Below are positions 1-8,641 of a stretch of 64,000 bases of DNA, piece by piece. The stretch lies in contig NZ_JALJCJ010000001.1 in assembly GCF_022899935.1 (NCBI RefSeq), positions 124,001-188,000 on the forward strand, read 5' to 3'. The notes beneath the pieces are model-generated. The model did no database searches. It was not told where the DNA came from and saw nothing but the letters and a program-made list of their open reading frames with translations. Each line of letters begins with the position of its first letter. The first letter of the stretch is position 1. A program made the position numbers and the translations under genes. Origin of the DNA: Shinella curvata. Lineage in GTDB: Bacteria > Pseudomonadota > Alphaproteobacteria > Rhizobiales > Rhizobiaceae.

Positions 1-1206
1 ATCTGGATGCAGGGCAGCAAGCTCGACGGACTGGCGCTGCTCGACGAGATCAAGAGCCGCCATCCCGATCTGCCGGTCGTGATGATTTCCGGCCACGGCA
101 ATATCGAGACGGCCGTGTCGGCGATCCGTCGCGGTGCCTATGACTTCATCGAGAAACCGTTCAAGGCGGACCGGCTGATTCTCATTGCCGAACGCGCGCT
201 GGAGAATTCCAAGCTGCGCCGCGAGGTGACGGAGCTGAAGAAGCGTTCGGGCGATCCGGCCGAGCTGATCGGCACCTCCGTCGCCGTCTCGCAGCTGCGC
301 CAGAACATCGACAAGGTATCGCCGACCAACAGCCGTATCATGATCCTCGGCCCCTCCGGCTCCGGCAAGGAGCTGGTGGCGCGCATGATCCATCGCAAGT
401 CGACGCGATCGGGCGGCCCGTTCGTGGTGCTGAACGCTGCGGCGATCACGCCCGAACGCATGGAAATCGCGCTGTTCGGCACCGAGGGCACACCCGGCCA
501 GCCGCGCCGCACCGGCGCGCTGGAAGAGGCCCATGGCGGCATCCTCTATCTCGACGAGATCGGCGAAATGCCGCGCGAAACGCAGAATAAGATTCTTCGC
601 GTGCTTGTGGATCAACAGTTCGAGCGCGTCGGCGGCTCCAAGCGGGTGAAGGTGGACGTGCGAATCATCTCGTCGACCGCGTACAATCTCGAAAGCCTGA
701 TCGCCGAGGGCGGTTTTCGCGAAGACCTCTATCACCGCCTCGCGGTGGTGCCGGTGCGCGTGCCACCGCTTGCCGAGCGGCGCGAGGACATTCCCTTCCT
801 CGTCGACATGTTCATGCGCCAGGTCAGCGAGCAGGCGGGTATCCGCGCGCGAAAAATCGGTGACGACGCGCTCGCCGTGCTGCAGGCGCATGACTGGCCG
901 GGCAACATCCGTCAGCTGCGCAACAATATCGAGCGCCTGATGATTCTCGCCCGCAGCGACGGTCCGGATACGCCGATCACCGCGGACATGCTGCCTACGG
1001 AAGTGGGCGACATGCTGCCGAAGATTTCCACGCAGGGCGACCAGCACATCATGACGCTGCCGCTGCGCGAGGCGCGCGAAATGTTCGAGCGCGATTATCT
1101 TATCGCCCAGATCAACCGCTTCGGCGGCAACATTTCCCGCACCGCCGAGTTCGTCGGCATGGAACGCTCCGCGCTTCATCGCAAACTTAAGTCGCTTGGC
1201 GTATAA
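1..1206 (+). CDS. ntrX: NtrX, sigma-54-type response regulator (5' truncated)
   Basis: This is the C-terminal 401 residues of a NtrC-family response regulator; the reading frame is open to base 1, so the start and the phospho-acceptor aspartate lie outside the window. Visible parts are the end of the receiver domain with its conserved lysine (EKPF, about residue 52), an AAA+ domain with Walker A GPSGSGKE (about 117-124) and Walker B YLDEIGEM (about 183-190), and a Fis-type helix-turn-helix at the C-terminus (about 375-401). The loop where sigma-54 activators carry GAFTGA reads GTEGTPGQPRRTGALEE, so that motif is absent, as reported for other alphaproteobacterial NtrX proteins. NtrX is the partner of the membrane kinase NtrY in nitrogen and redox or envelope control. 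trkA, dat, hfq and hflX follow on the same strand, the usual rhizobial order, which supports NtrX over NtrC. Confidence 0.93.
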   Translation: MWMQGSKLDGLALLDEIKSRHPDLPVVMISGHGNIETAVSAIRRGAYDFIEKPFKADRLILIAERALENSKLRREVTELKKRSGDPAELIGTSVAVSQLRQNIDKVSPTNSRIMILGPSGSGKELVARMIHRKSTRSGGPFVVLNAAAITPERMEIALFGTEGTPGQPRRTGALEEAHGGILYLDEIGEMPRETQNKILRVLVDQQFERVGGSKRVKVDVRIISSTAYNLESLIAEGGFREDLYHRLAVVPVRVPPLAERREDIPFLVDMFMRQVSEQAGIRARKIGDDALAVLQAHDWPGNIRQLRNNIERLMILARSDGPDTPITADMLPTEVGDMLPKISTQGDQHIMTLPLREAREMFERDYLIAQINRFGGNISRTAEFVGMERSALHRKLKSLGV

Positions 1207-1235
1207 GGCGCCAGGGGACTGAGGGATTCGCGGAC

Positions 1236-2612
1236 ATGAAGGTCATCATCTGCGGCGCAGGCCGCGTCGGCTACGGTATTGCGGAGCGGCTCTCCGAAGA
1301 GGGCAACGACGTTTCCGTCATCGATACGCAGCCGTCGCTGATATCGGCCATTACCGATACGCTCGATGTCAGCGGTGTCGTCGGTCACGGCGCGCATCCG
1401 GAGGTGCTGGCCAAGGCGGGCGCCGATCAGGCGGACATGCTGATTGCCGTCACGTTGTTCGACGAGATCAACATGGTCGCCTGCCAGGTGGCCCATTCGC
1501 TGTTCAACGTACCGACCAAGATCGCCCGTATCCGCGCGCAGAGCTATCTCGCGCCGGAATATTCCGACCTTTTTTCGCGCGACGACATGCCCATCGACGT
1601 CACCATCTCGCCGGAGGTGGAGGTGGGCAAGATGGTGCTGCGCCGTATTTCCTTCCCCGGCGCGACCGATGTCGTGCGCTTCGCCGATGATCGCATCGTC
1701 ATGGTTGCGATCGAATGCATGGAGGATTGCCCCGTCGTCGAGACGCCGCTGAAGCAGCTCAGCGAGCTTTTTCCGGACCTCAACGCGACCGTCACGGGCA
1801 TCTTTTCCAACGGCAAGCTTACCGTGCCGAATTCCTCCGACCAGCTGCATTCCGGCGACCTCGCCTATGTGGTCTGCGACAAGGGGCATGTGCGGCGCAC
1901 GCTCGCCCTTTTCGGCCATGAGGAGCAGGAGGCCGCGCGCATCGTCATCGCCGGCGGCGGCAATATCGGTTACTTCGTTGCCAAGACCATCGAGGACTAC
2001 CAGCCGAAGACCCGGTTGAAGATCATCGAAAGCGACCGGGAGCGGGCCGTGGTGGTGGCCGACAAGCTGCGCAACGCCGTCGTCCTGCACGGCTCGGCCC
2101 TCGACCAGAAAATGCTCCTGCAGGCCGACATTCAGGATGCCGACCTGATCGTGGCGCTGACCAACAACGACCAGATCAACATCCTCGGCAGCGTCATGGC
2201 CAAACGGCTCGGATGCAAACAGAACCTCGTTCTGATCAACGACCCGAGCTACCAGGGTTTCACCAAGACGCTCGGCATCGACGCCAGCATCAATCCGCGC
2301 GCCGTGACGATCTCCGGCATCCTGCAGCATGTACGAAAGGGGCGTATCCGTTCCGTCTACGCGGTGCAGAAGGGCTCGGCGGAAGTCATCGAGGCCGAGG
2401 CGCTGGAGACGTCGCCGCTCGTGGGCAAGCCGCTGCGCGAAATCGAGCTGCCACCGGGCATCCGCATCGGCGCGATCTACCGCGACAAGGCGGTGATCCG
2501 CCCGGATGGCAACACGAAGATCAAGGCGAAGGACCGGGTCGTCCTCTTTGCCGCGGCGGCAGCCGTGCGTCATGTCGAGCAGCTTTTCCGCGTCAGCATT
2601 CAGTATTTCTAG
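1236..2612 (+). CDS. trkA: TrkA, NAD-binding regulatory subunit of the Trk potassium uptake system
   Basis: The 458-residue protein has the TrkA duplication: two RCK-N Rossmann folds, with GAGRVG near residue 6 and GGGNIG near residue 240, each followed by a TrkA-C (RCK-C) regulatory domain. TrkA sits on the cytoplasmic face of the TrkH/TrkG channel and gates potassium uptake in response to NAD(H) and ATP. Length matches the E. coli protein. It starts with ATG 29 bases after ntrX and is probably co-transcribed with it. No trkH gene is in the window. Confidence 0.95.
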   Translation: MKVIICGAGRVGYGIAERLSEEGNDVSVIDTQPSLISAITDTLDVSGVVGHGAHPEVLAKAGADQADMLIAVTLFDEINMVACQVAHSLFNVPTKIARIRAQSYLAPEYSDLFSRDDMPIDVTISPEVEVGKMVLRRISFPGATDVVRFADDRIVMVAIECMEDCPVVETPLKQLSELFPDLNATVTGIFSNGKLTVPNSSDQLHSGDLAYVVCDKGHVRRTLALFGHEEQEAARIVIAGGGNIGYFVAKTIEDYQPKTRLKIIESDRERAVVVADKLRNAVVLHGSALDQKMLLQADIQDADLIVALTNNDQINILGSVMAKRLGCKQNLVLINDPSYQGFTKTLGIDASINPRAVTISGILQHVRKGRIRSVYAVQKGSAEVIEAEALETSPLVGKPLREIELPPGIRIGAIYRDKAVIRPDGNTKIKAKDRVVLFAAAAAVRHVEQLFRVSIQYF

Positions 2613-2619
2613 GATCGCC

Positions 2620-3483
2620 ATGCCGCGTTTTGCCTATGTCAACGACCGCTATGTCCGCCATGCCGACGCCGCGGTCTCCATCGAGGATCGCGGCCTTGTC
2701 TTTGCCGACGCGGTCTACGAGGTCTGCCAGGTGCAGAAGGGGCTTGTCATCGACCTGACGCGCCACCTCGACCGGCTGGATCGTTCGCTCGCGGAAATCT
2801 ACATTCGGGCGCCCATGACGCGCGCTGCCCTGACGGGGATCATGCGCGAGGTTCTGCGCCGCAACCGGGTCGTCAACGGCATGGTCTATCTCCAGGTGTC
2901 GCGGGGCGTCGCCCGGCGCGACCATGTGTTCCCGTCGCCGGAGGTGCGGGCGTCTCTCATCGTCACGGCAAAGAGCCTGAACCCAGCGGTGAACGCGGCG
3001 AAATACGCGACCGGCATCAAGGCGGTGACTGTGGCGGACAACCGCTGGGGCCGGGTGGATATCAAGACGGTCGGCCTGCTTCCGAATGTGCTGGCCCGCC
3101 AGCAGGCGAAGGAAGCGGGCGCGCAGGAGGCGATTTTCGTCGATTCCGAGGGGAACGTCACCGAGGGTGGCGCAACGAACCTGTGGATCGTCGACAAGGC
3201 GGGAACGCTGGTGACGCGCCCCGCCGACCACGCGATCCTGCGCGGCGTCACCCGGACGACGTTGATGGATGTCGCCGAAAAACTCGGTCTTTCCGTAGAC
3301 GAAAGGCGCTTTTCCGTCGCGGAAATGCTCGAAGCGCGCGAAGTGTTCGTCACGGGTGCCACAACCATCTGCCTTCCGGTCGTGTCCATCGACGGACAGA
3401 CCATCGCCAATGGCCATCCCGGCATGATGGCGCAGAAAATCAGAGACGCTTTTTTCGCCGTTGCGGAGAAGACCGTGATTTGA
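2620..3483 (+). CDS. dat: D-amino acid aminotransferase (class IV, PLP-dependent)
   Basis: The 287-residue protein is a class IV (branched-chain/D-amino acid type) aminotransferase. The probable PLP-binding lysine lies in RVDIKTVGLLPN (about residue 148), and the conserved cofactor-binding stretch EAIFVDSEGNVTEGG follows. The family moves the amino group between D-amino acids and 2-oxoacids and can supply D-Glu or D-Ala for peptidoglycan. An open frame extends upstream to 2506, but it overlaps trkA and looks unlike the family. The ATG at 2620, seven bases after the trkA stop, gives the expected N-terminus MPRFAYVNDRY. Exact substrate specificity cannot be read from the sequence, so a 4-amino-4-deoxychorismate lyase-like or BCAT-like role cannot be fully excluded. 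Confidence 0.88.
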   Translation: MPRFAYVNDRYVRHADAAVSIEDRGLVFADAVYEVCQVQKGLVIDLTRHLDRLDRSLAEIYIRAPMTRAALTGIMREVLRRNRVVNGMVYLQVSRGVARRDHVFPSPEVRASLIVTAKSLNPAVNAAKYATGIKAVTVADNRWGRVDIKTVGLLPNVLARQQAKEAGAQEAIFVDSEGNVTEGGATNLWIVDKAGTLVTRPADHAILRGVTRTTLMDVAEKLGLSVDERRFSVAEMLEAREVFVTGATTICLPVVSIDGQTIANGHPGMMAQKIRDAFFAVAEKTVI

Positions 3484-3582
3484 TACCAAAATCGACGGCC
3501 GGGCACATTGGCTGCCGGGCCTGGGGGCAATTTATTTCAGTCAACCGGTCTCAAGGGCCGGCAATCAGAAAGAAGCGGCGCG

Positions 3583-3825
3583 ATGGCGGAACGTTCTCAG
3601 AACCTGCAGGATCTTTTTCTTAATACCGTTCGCAAGCAAAAGATTTCTCTCACGATCTTTCTCATCAACGGGGTCAAGCTGACCGGGGTTGTCACCTCCT
3701 TCGACAATTTCTGCGTGCTGCTCCGTCGCGACGGTCACTCGCAGCTCGTGTACAAGCACGCGATCTCGACTATCATGCCCGGCCAGCCGCTGCAGATGTT
3801 CGAGACCGAGGAAAGCGGCTCCTGA
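3583..3825 (+). CDS. hfq: RNA chaperone Hfq
   Basis: The 80-residue protein contains the whole Sm fold: [14 protein letters not shown] in the N-terminal helix, the Sm1 region with [12 protein letters not shown], and the Sm2 signature YKHAIST. Hfq forms a hexamer that pairs small RNAs with mRNAs; in rhizobia (first known as NrfA in Azorhizobium) it also affects nifA expression. The frame is open further upstream to 3508, but the ATG at 3583 gives the classic start [11 protein letters not shown]. The C-terminal tail is short and acidic (TEESGS), as usual in alphaproteobacteria. hflX follows, the conserved hfq-hflX pair. Confidence 0.97.
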   Translation: MAERSQNLQDLFLNTVRKQKISLTIFLINGVKLTGVVTSFDNFCVLLRRDGHSQLVYKHAISTIMPGQPLQMFETEESGS

Positions 3826-3902
3826 CAGGACCCAAGACCATTAAAACACCTGATTCATCCAAGGAATCCATCGTCCCGGACGTCGAAAAGCGCCGGGACG
3901 AC

Positions 3903-5222
3903 ATGCGTGCCGTCGTGATCGCGCCCGTTCTGAAGGGGCGCACGAAGCCGGATCCGACCGTTGTGACGCGCTCCGACGAGGCTCGCCTCGAAGAGGCCGT
4001 CGGCCTTGCGCGCGCCATCGATCTCACCATCGTTGCTTCGATGCTTGTGCCCGTCAGCCAGCCGAAGCCCGGCACGCTGCTGGGCACCGGCAAGATCGAG
4101 GAGATCAAGGCGGCGCTCGACGCGCACGACGCCGGTCTCGTCATCGTCGACCATCCGCTGACGCCGGTGCAGCAGCGCAATCTCGAAAAGGAATGGAACG
4201 CCAAGGTCATCGACCGCACCGGCCTCATTCTCGAAATCTTCGGTCGCCGCGCCTCCACCAAGGAAGGCACGCTGCAGGTCGAGCTTGCGCATCTCAACTA
4301 TCAGCGCGGACGCCTCGTGCGCAGCTGGACCCACCTGGAACGCCAGCGCGGTGGCGCGGGCTTCATGGGCGGCCCCGGTGAAACGCAGATCGAAGCCGAC
4401 CGCCGCCTGCTTCAGGACAAGATCGTCAAGCTGGAGCGCGAGCTGGAACAGGTGCGCCGCACCCGGCAACTGCATCGCTCCAAGCGCAAGAAGGTGCCGC
4501 ATCCGATCGTGGCGCTCGTTGGCTATACCAATGCCGGCAAGTCGACGCTGTTCAACCGTATCACCGGTGCGGGCGTGCTGGCGGAAGACATGCTCTTCGC
4601 CACGCTCGACCCGACGCTGCGTCGCATGAAGCTGCCGCAGGGACGCACCGTCATCCTGTCCGACACCGTGGGCTTCATCTCGGATCTGCCGACCCATCTC
4701 GTCGCCGCCTTCCGCGCGACGCTGGAAGAGGTGCTGGAAGCCGACCTCGTGCTCCATGTGCGTGACATGTCCGATCCGGACAATGGCGCGCAATCGTCCG
4801 ACGTGCTGCGCATTCTCGGTGAACTCGGCATCGACGAGAAGGACGGCGCGGAGCGTATCCTCGAAGTCTGGAACAAGATCGACCGGCTTGAGCCCGAGGC
4901 GCGCGACGCGCTGGTGCAGAAGGCCGAAACGCAGCCGAACGTCATCGCGGTCTCGGCGATTTCGGGCGAGGGCGTCGATGCGTTGCTCTCCGAAATCAAC
5001 CGGCGGCTTTCCGGGGTGCTTGTCGACCGCGATATCATCGTGCCGGTGACAAAGCTGCAGCTTCTGCCGTGGCTCTACGAGCATTCGATCATCGATGCAC
5101 GTGAGGACTTGGAGGACGGCACCGTGCGGCTGGAACTGCGGTTGACAGAAACGGAAGCCGCCGAACTCGACCGTCGCCTCGGCATCGGCGGCAAGCCGGC
5201 GCGTGAGGATTGGGAGCGGTAA
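3903..5222 (+). CDS. hflX: GTPase HflX
   Basis: This 439-residue protein has the glycine-rich HflX N-terminal domain with GPGETQIEADRRLL (about residues 159-172), then a G domain with G1 GYTNAGKST (about 208), G3 DTVGF (about 257) and G4 NKID (about 322). HflX splits stalled or heat-damaged 70S ribosomes. It follows hfq by 77 bases. The ATG at 3903 has only a weak purine-rich stretch before it. The frame is open back to the hfq stop without another ATG, GTG or TTG, so a slightly longer protein from a rare start is possible. Its stop codon lies inside a perfect inverted repeat shared with mazG. Confidence 0.94.
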   Translation: MRAVVIAPVLKGRTKPDPTVVTRSDEARLEEAVGLARAIDLTIVASMLVPVSQPKPGTLLGTGKIEEIKAALDAHDAGLVIVDHPLTPVQQRNLEKEWNAKVIDRTGLILEIFGRRASTKEGTLQVELAHLNYQRGRLVRSWTHLERQRGGAGFMGGPGETQIEADRRLLQDKIVKLERELEQVRRTRQLHRSKRKKVPHPIVALVGYTNAGKSTLFNRITGAGVLAEDMLFATLDPTLRRMKLPQGRTVILSDTVGFISDLPTHLVAAFRATLEEVLEADLVLHVRDMSDPDNGAQSSDVLRILGELGIDEKDGAERILEVWNKIDRLEPEARDALVQKAETQPNVIAVSAISGEGVDALLSEINRRLSGVLVDRDIIVPVTKLQLLPWLYEHSIIDAREDLEDGTVRLELRLTETEAAELDRRLGIGGKPAREDWER

Positions 5223-5252
5223 CGTTACGTCATTTTTCTGACGTAACGTTAC
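5219..5252. terminator. Perfect 14-bp inverted repeat across the hflX and mazG stop codons
   Basis: Arms 5219-5232 (GTAACGTTACGTCA) and 5239-5252 (TGACGTAACGTTAC) are exact reverse complements around a six-base loop, TTTTTC. The left arm holds the TAA of hflX and the right arm the TAA of mazG on the other strand. A hairpin between two converging genes suggests a bidirectional terminator. Neither side has a proper U-tract after the stem, so the assignment is an inference. Confidence 0.6.
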
Positions 5253-6082
5253 TTGAGGCTGCGTTCGATCTGCTTTGCGGCCTGCCAAAGCTCTTCCATC
5301 CGCTCCAGCGTCGCGGCTTCAAGGCTTTCCCCGCTGGCCGCGAGACTGTCCTCGATATGCGAGAAGCGGTTGCGGAACTTGGTGTTCGTCCCCCGCAGCG
5401 CCGTTTCCGGATCGGCGCCGACATGACGGCCGATATTGACCAGCGCGAAGATGAGGTCGCCGAGTTCGTCCGCCACGGCCTTCTGATCACCGTCGCGCAG
5501 GGCTTCCCGCAGTTCAGCGACTTCTTCCTCGATCTTGTCGAGGATGGGGGTCGGTTCCGACCAGTCGAAGCCGACTTTTGCGGCGCGTTCCTGAAGTTTC
5601 AGCGCTTCGACGAGGGCCGGGAAGGAGCGCTGCACCGAGCCGAGATGGCCGCGTAGCGGGTCTGCCGGCAGCCCGCGTTTCTCGCGCCGTTCCTTGCGCT
5701 CGCGCTTTTCGGCCTGCTTGATCGCATCCCATTGCAGCTTCACGGCCTCGGGCGTATCCGCATCCGAGCGGGCGAAGACATGCGGATGGCGGCGGATCAT
5801 CTTTCGCGTCACGGCCTCGACGACATTGCCGAAATCGAACTTGCCAAGCTCTTCCGCCATGCGGGCGTGGAAGACCACCTGAAGAAGAAGATCGCCGAGC
5901 TCGTCGCAGAGATCGTCCATGTCATCCCGCTCGATCGCATCCGCAACCTCGTAGGCCTCCTCGATCGTGTAGGGTTTGATCGTTTCGAAGGTCTGGACGA
6001 TATCCCAGGGGCAGCCGGTTTCCGGCTGGCGCAGGGCGGCCATGATTTCGATCAGGCGCTCGATGTCGCGGCTCGGCTGCAT
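5249..6082 (-). CDS. mazG: Nucleoside triphosphate pyrophosphohydrolase MazG
   Basis: The 277-residue protein has two tandem MazG folds. The first shows EEAYEVADAI and CDELGDLLLQVVFHARMAEE (about residues 37-75), and the second EEEVAELREAL and ADELGDLIFALVNIGRH (about 185-220); these acidic clusters bind Mg2+. MazG hydrolyses canonical and aberrant NTPs to NMP plus PPi and can lower ppGpp. Length matches full two-domain MazG. It starts with ATG, seven bases downstream of the deaminase stop on the same strand, so the two are probably one transcript. Confidence 0.95.
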   Translation of the reverse strand: MQPSRDIERLIEIMAALRQPETGCPWDIVQTFETIKPYTIEEAYEVADAIERDDMDDLCDELGDLLLQVVFHARMAEELGKFDFGNVVEAVTRKMIRRHPHVFARSDADTPEAVKLQWDAIKQAEKRERKERREKRGLPADPLRGHLGSVQRSFPALVEALKLQERAAKVGFDWSEPTPILDKIEEEVAELREALRDGDQKAVADELGDLIFALVNIGRHVGADPETALRGTNTKFRNRFSHIEDSLAASGESLEAATLERMEELWQAAKQIERSLK

Positions 6083-6089
6083 GGTTCTC

Positions 6090-6677
6090 TCAGTTCAGTG
6101 GGATTCTGTTGTCGGCCTTGCCGGACTGGTAGCTTTCCGACAGCGCGTCATAGGCGGCGCGGATTTTCGCATCCTGCGCCTTAAGATCGGCCTTGGCCAT
6201 CTCGTCGGCGGTGACGATCAGGTCGGCAATGGCGGCGGAATGCCAGAAGGCGTTGGTCTTCGCATAACCGCCGGCATCAAGCCGGAAGACTTCTTTCAGG
6301 ATGCGCAGGTCATGCGGGATGGCGAAACTGTCGCGCGAATCTTCGTGGCTGAAGAAGTAATAGAAATTGTCGAATCCGGCCCAGGTGATGGCCGAAAGGC
6401 ACATGGAGCAGGGCTCGTGCGTCGAGAGGAACACGTAATCCTTCGTATTCGGCTTCTCCACGCGCTCGTAGAGCCGCTTCAGCGTGTGCACCTCGCCGTG
6501 CCAGAGGGGGTTTTCCGTCTCGTTGTTGGTTTCGGCGAGAACGAGCGAAAGGTCCGCCTTGTTGAGAATCGCCGCCCCAAAGACCTTGTTGCCGGCGGCG
6601 ACGCCCTTTTGCGTCAGCGGCAGGATATCGTGTTCCATCACGTCGAGCAGACGTTTGGCGAGCGCGGCCTGGTCCAT
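6090..6677 (-). CDS. Cytidine/deoxycytidylate deaminase-fold protein (nucleoside deaminase)
   Basis: This 195-residue protein has the zinc-site pattern of the CDA superfamily: HGEVHTLKR (about residues 61-69), whose His and Glu are the metal ligand and proton shuttle, and THEPCSMCLSAI (about 93-104), whose two cysteines complete the zinc site. The usual HAE is HGE here. The family includes guanine, cytosine and tRNA-adenosine deaminases; the substrate cannot be told from sequence. It is too long and too divergent for TadA. It lies just upstream of mazG, so a shared role in cleaning up or recycling nucleotides is plausible but inferred. Confidence 0.8.
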   Translation of the reverse strand: MDQAALAKRLLDVMEHDILPLTQKGVAAGNKVFGAAILNKADLSLVLAETNNETENPLWHGEVHTLKRLYERVEKPNTKDYVFLSTHEPCSMCLSAITWAGFDNFYYFFSHEDSRDSFAIPHDLRILKEVFRLDAGGYAKTNAFWHSAAIADLIVTADEMAKADLKAQDAKIRAAYDALSESYQSGKADNRIPLN

Positions 6678-6874
6678 GGCGGGATTCCCTGTTGACGTCC
6701 TGCGGCATCCTTAGCGGGCGCCCGGGCGGAGAGGCAAGGGCGACCGGTGACTTATGCTCAAAATGCAGGGCGGTAGAGCAAAACAATACGTCGCCCCATG
6801 GGCATTGGAATTTCTGTTTCTTTTGTTTCTGGCTGTTTTTCGCGATAGTGCGCACACTTCAATCGGACCGAACC

Positions 6875-8314
6875 ATGACCGCAGCCAACCAGAAGCTTTC
6901 GACATTCCCGGCGTTCTTCCGCGTCAGCGGCAGGACGGTCGTTGTCGTGGGGGAGGGGGACGAGGCCTTTGCCAAGGCTCGCCTGCTGTTCAACACGGAT
7001 GCCCGGATCGTCGTTCTGGCCGAGGCGCCGGAAGCGGGTTTTGCCCGTTTCATCGCCGACAAGGGGCTGTCGCTGGTCCGTGCACCGTTTTCGAGGGACG
7101 CGATTGCCGAGGCCGCGCTGGTCTTCGCCGCGACGGGCGATGCCGCCGCCGATCGCGCCATTTCGAAGGCTGCGCGCGAAATGCGCATCCCGGTCAATGC
7201 CGTCGATCAGCCTGATTACTGTGATTTCTTCACACCGGCCCTCGTCAACCGGGCGCCTGTTGCCGTTGCTATCGGCACGGAAGGGGCTGGTCCCGTTCTG
7301 GCGCAGATGATCCGCGCGCAGGTCGACCAGATTCTTTCGCCGTCGCTCGGCCGTCTTGCAAGCCTTGCCAGCGGCTATCGTGAGGCCGTCGATCGCATCC
7401 TGCCGCGCGGCGTGACGCGCCGTGTCTTCTGGCGCCGTTTCTTTCAGGGCGCGGTTGCCGATGCCGTCAACAATGGCGATATCGCTCTGGCCCGCCATAC
7501 GGCCGACACGCTTCTCAATGCGCAGGGCAAGGCCGCCGGCCATGTCTGGCTCGTCGGCGCCGGTCCGGGCGCGGAAGACCTGCTGACGCTGCGCGCCCAG
7601 CGCGTGATGATGGAAGCCGATGTCATCGTGTTCGATGCGCTGGTGCCACAAGCGATCGTCGATATGGGCCGCCGCGATGCCGAGCGCCTGTCGGTCGGCA
7701 AGCGCAAGGGTTGCCATTCCAAGTCGCAGGAAGAGATCAACGACCTGCTCGTCGAATTCGGCAAGGCTGGCAAGCGCGTCGTGCGTCTGAAATCCGGCGA
7801 TCCCCTGGTCTACGGCCGTGCCGGCGAGGAAATGGCGGCACTGCGCCAGGCGGGCATCACCTATGAGGTCGTGCCCGGCATTACCTCCGCCTTCGCCGCC
7901 GCCGCCGATTTCGAACTGCCGCTGACGCTGCGCGGCGTGGCCTCCTCGCTGGTCTTTACGACCGGTCACGACCTCACCGGCTCCGTGCTGCCGGATTGGG
8001 CGCGCCTTGCGATTTCCGGCGCCACCGTCGCCGTCTATATGGGCCGCTCTGTCGCCGCCTCCGTCGCCGAACGCCTGATGGAAGCCGGCTTGCCGGACGA
8101 GACGACCGTCGCGGTGGTCGAAAATGCCAGCCGCCGTGAAAAGCGCCTGCTGCACGGCACGCTCAAGGATCTTCCGGGTCTCGAACACCGCGATGAACTG
8201 TCGGGTCCGGTCATGGTTATCATCGGCGACGCGGTTGCGGGCGCCAATTTCGAACATTCCGAGCCGCTTGCCGTCCGGCAGGCCGTTCGCGACACAGCAG
8301 CATTGGGAGCATGA
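6875..8314 (+). CDS. cysG: Siroheme synthase CysG (multifunctional)
   Basis: The 479-residue protein joins an N-terminal precorrin-2 dehydrogenase/sirohydrochlorin ferrochelatase domain (about 1-210, nucleotide loop VVVVGEGDEAFAKARLL) to a C-terminal uroporphyrinogen-III C-methyltransferase domain (about 225-470, VWLVGAGPGAEDLLTLRA, RLKSGDPLVYGRAGEE, PGITSA). It makes siroheme from uroporphyrinogen III, the cofactor needed by the sulfite reductase encoded just downstream. The frame is open upstream to 6692, but the ATG at 6875 gives an N-terminus at the expected distance from the nucleotide-binding loop. The next gene starts two bases after its TGA. Confidence 0.94.
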   Translation: MTAANQKLSTFPAFFRVSGRTVVVVGEGDEAFAKARLLFNTDARIVVLAEAPEAGFARFIADKGLSLVRAPFSRDAIAEAALVFAATGDAAADRAISKAAREMRIPVNAVDQPDYCDFFTPALVNRAPVAVAIGTEGAGPVLAQMIRAQVDQILSPSLGRLASLASGYREAVDRILPRGVTRRVFWRRFFQGAVADAVNNGDIALARHTADTLLNAQGKAAGHVWLVGAGPGAEDLLTLRAQRVMMEADVIVFDALVPQAIVDMGRRDAERLSVGKRKGCHSKSQEEINDLLVEFGKAGKRVVRLKSGDPLVYGRAGEEMAALRQAGITYEVVPGITSAFAAAADFELPLTLRGVASSLVFTTGHDLTGSVLPDWARLAISGATVAVYMGRSVAASVAERLMEAGLPDETTVAVVENASRREKRLLHGTLKDLPGLEHRDELSGPVMVIIGDAVAGANFEHSEPLAVRQAVRDTAALGA

Positions 8315-8315
8315 C

Positions 8316-8630
8316 ATGGCCGACAAGGTTCTGACAGCCAACCGCCTTTCCGACGGCATTTCCGTCTGGCTGGATGCCGCCGGCACCTGGAACGAATCCC
8401 TGCAGGCCGCCTTCGTTGCGCGCCACAAGGAGGCTGTCGAGGCCCTGGAGGCCACCGGCAAGCAAGCTTTCGCCGACAACAAGGTGGTTGACGTGAACGT
8501 CGTCGACGTTGAAGAAGTCGATGGCGTTCTGCGGCCGCTGCGCATGCGCGAGCGCATCCGCGCCGAAGGTCCTTCGATCCCCTATGCCGCCGGCTACACC
8601 GGCTTGACTGCGACGGCCCCGGCCGCCTGA
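8316..8630 (+). CDS. DUF2849 protein of the sulfite reduction operon
   Basis: This 104-residue protein matches the small family (DUF2849) regularly found between cysG and cysI in alphaproteobacteria. It starts MADKVLTANRLSDGISVWLD, has an alpha-helical middle and an acidic repeat-like stretch (DVNVVDVEEVDG), and ends in an Ala/Pro tail. It has no signal peptide, membrane segment or catalytic motif that I recognise. Its position implies a helper role in sulfite reduction; the biochemical function is unknown. It starts one base after the cysG stop and ends 11 bases before cysI. Confidence 0.82.
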   Translation: MADKVLTANRLSDGISVWLDAAGTWNESLQAAFVARHKEAVEALEATGKQAFADNKVVDVNVVDVEEVDGVLRPLRMRERIRAEGPSIPYAAGYTGLTATAPAA

Positions 8631-8641
8631 GGAAGTTCCAG

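Noticed and set aside
1176-2621. Long minus-strand open frame opposite trkA (and similar long frames opposite hflX, glmS, recG, mfd, uvrA and gyrA).
   Set aside because: They mirror strongly coding genes of high GC content; their products are low-complexity (Asp/His/Arg/Val-rich) with no family features.
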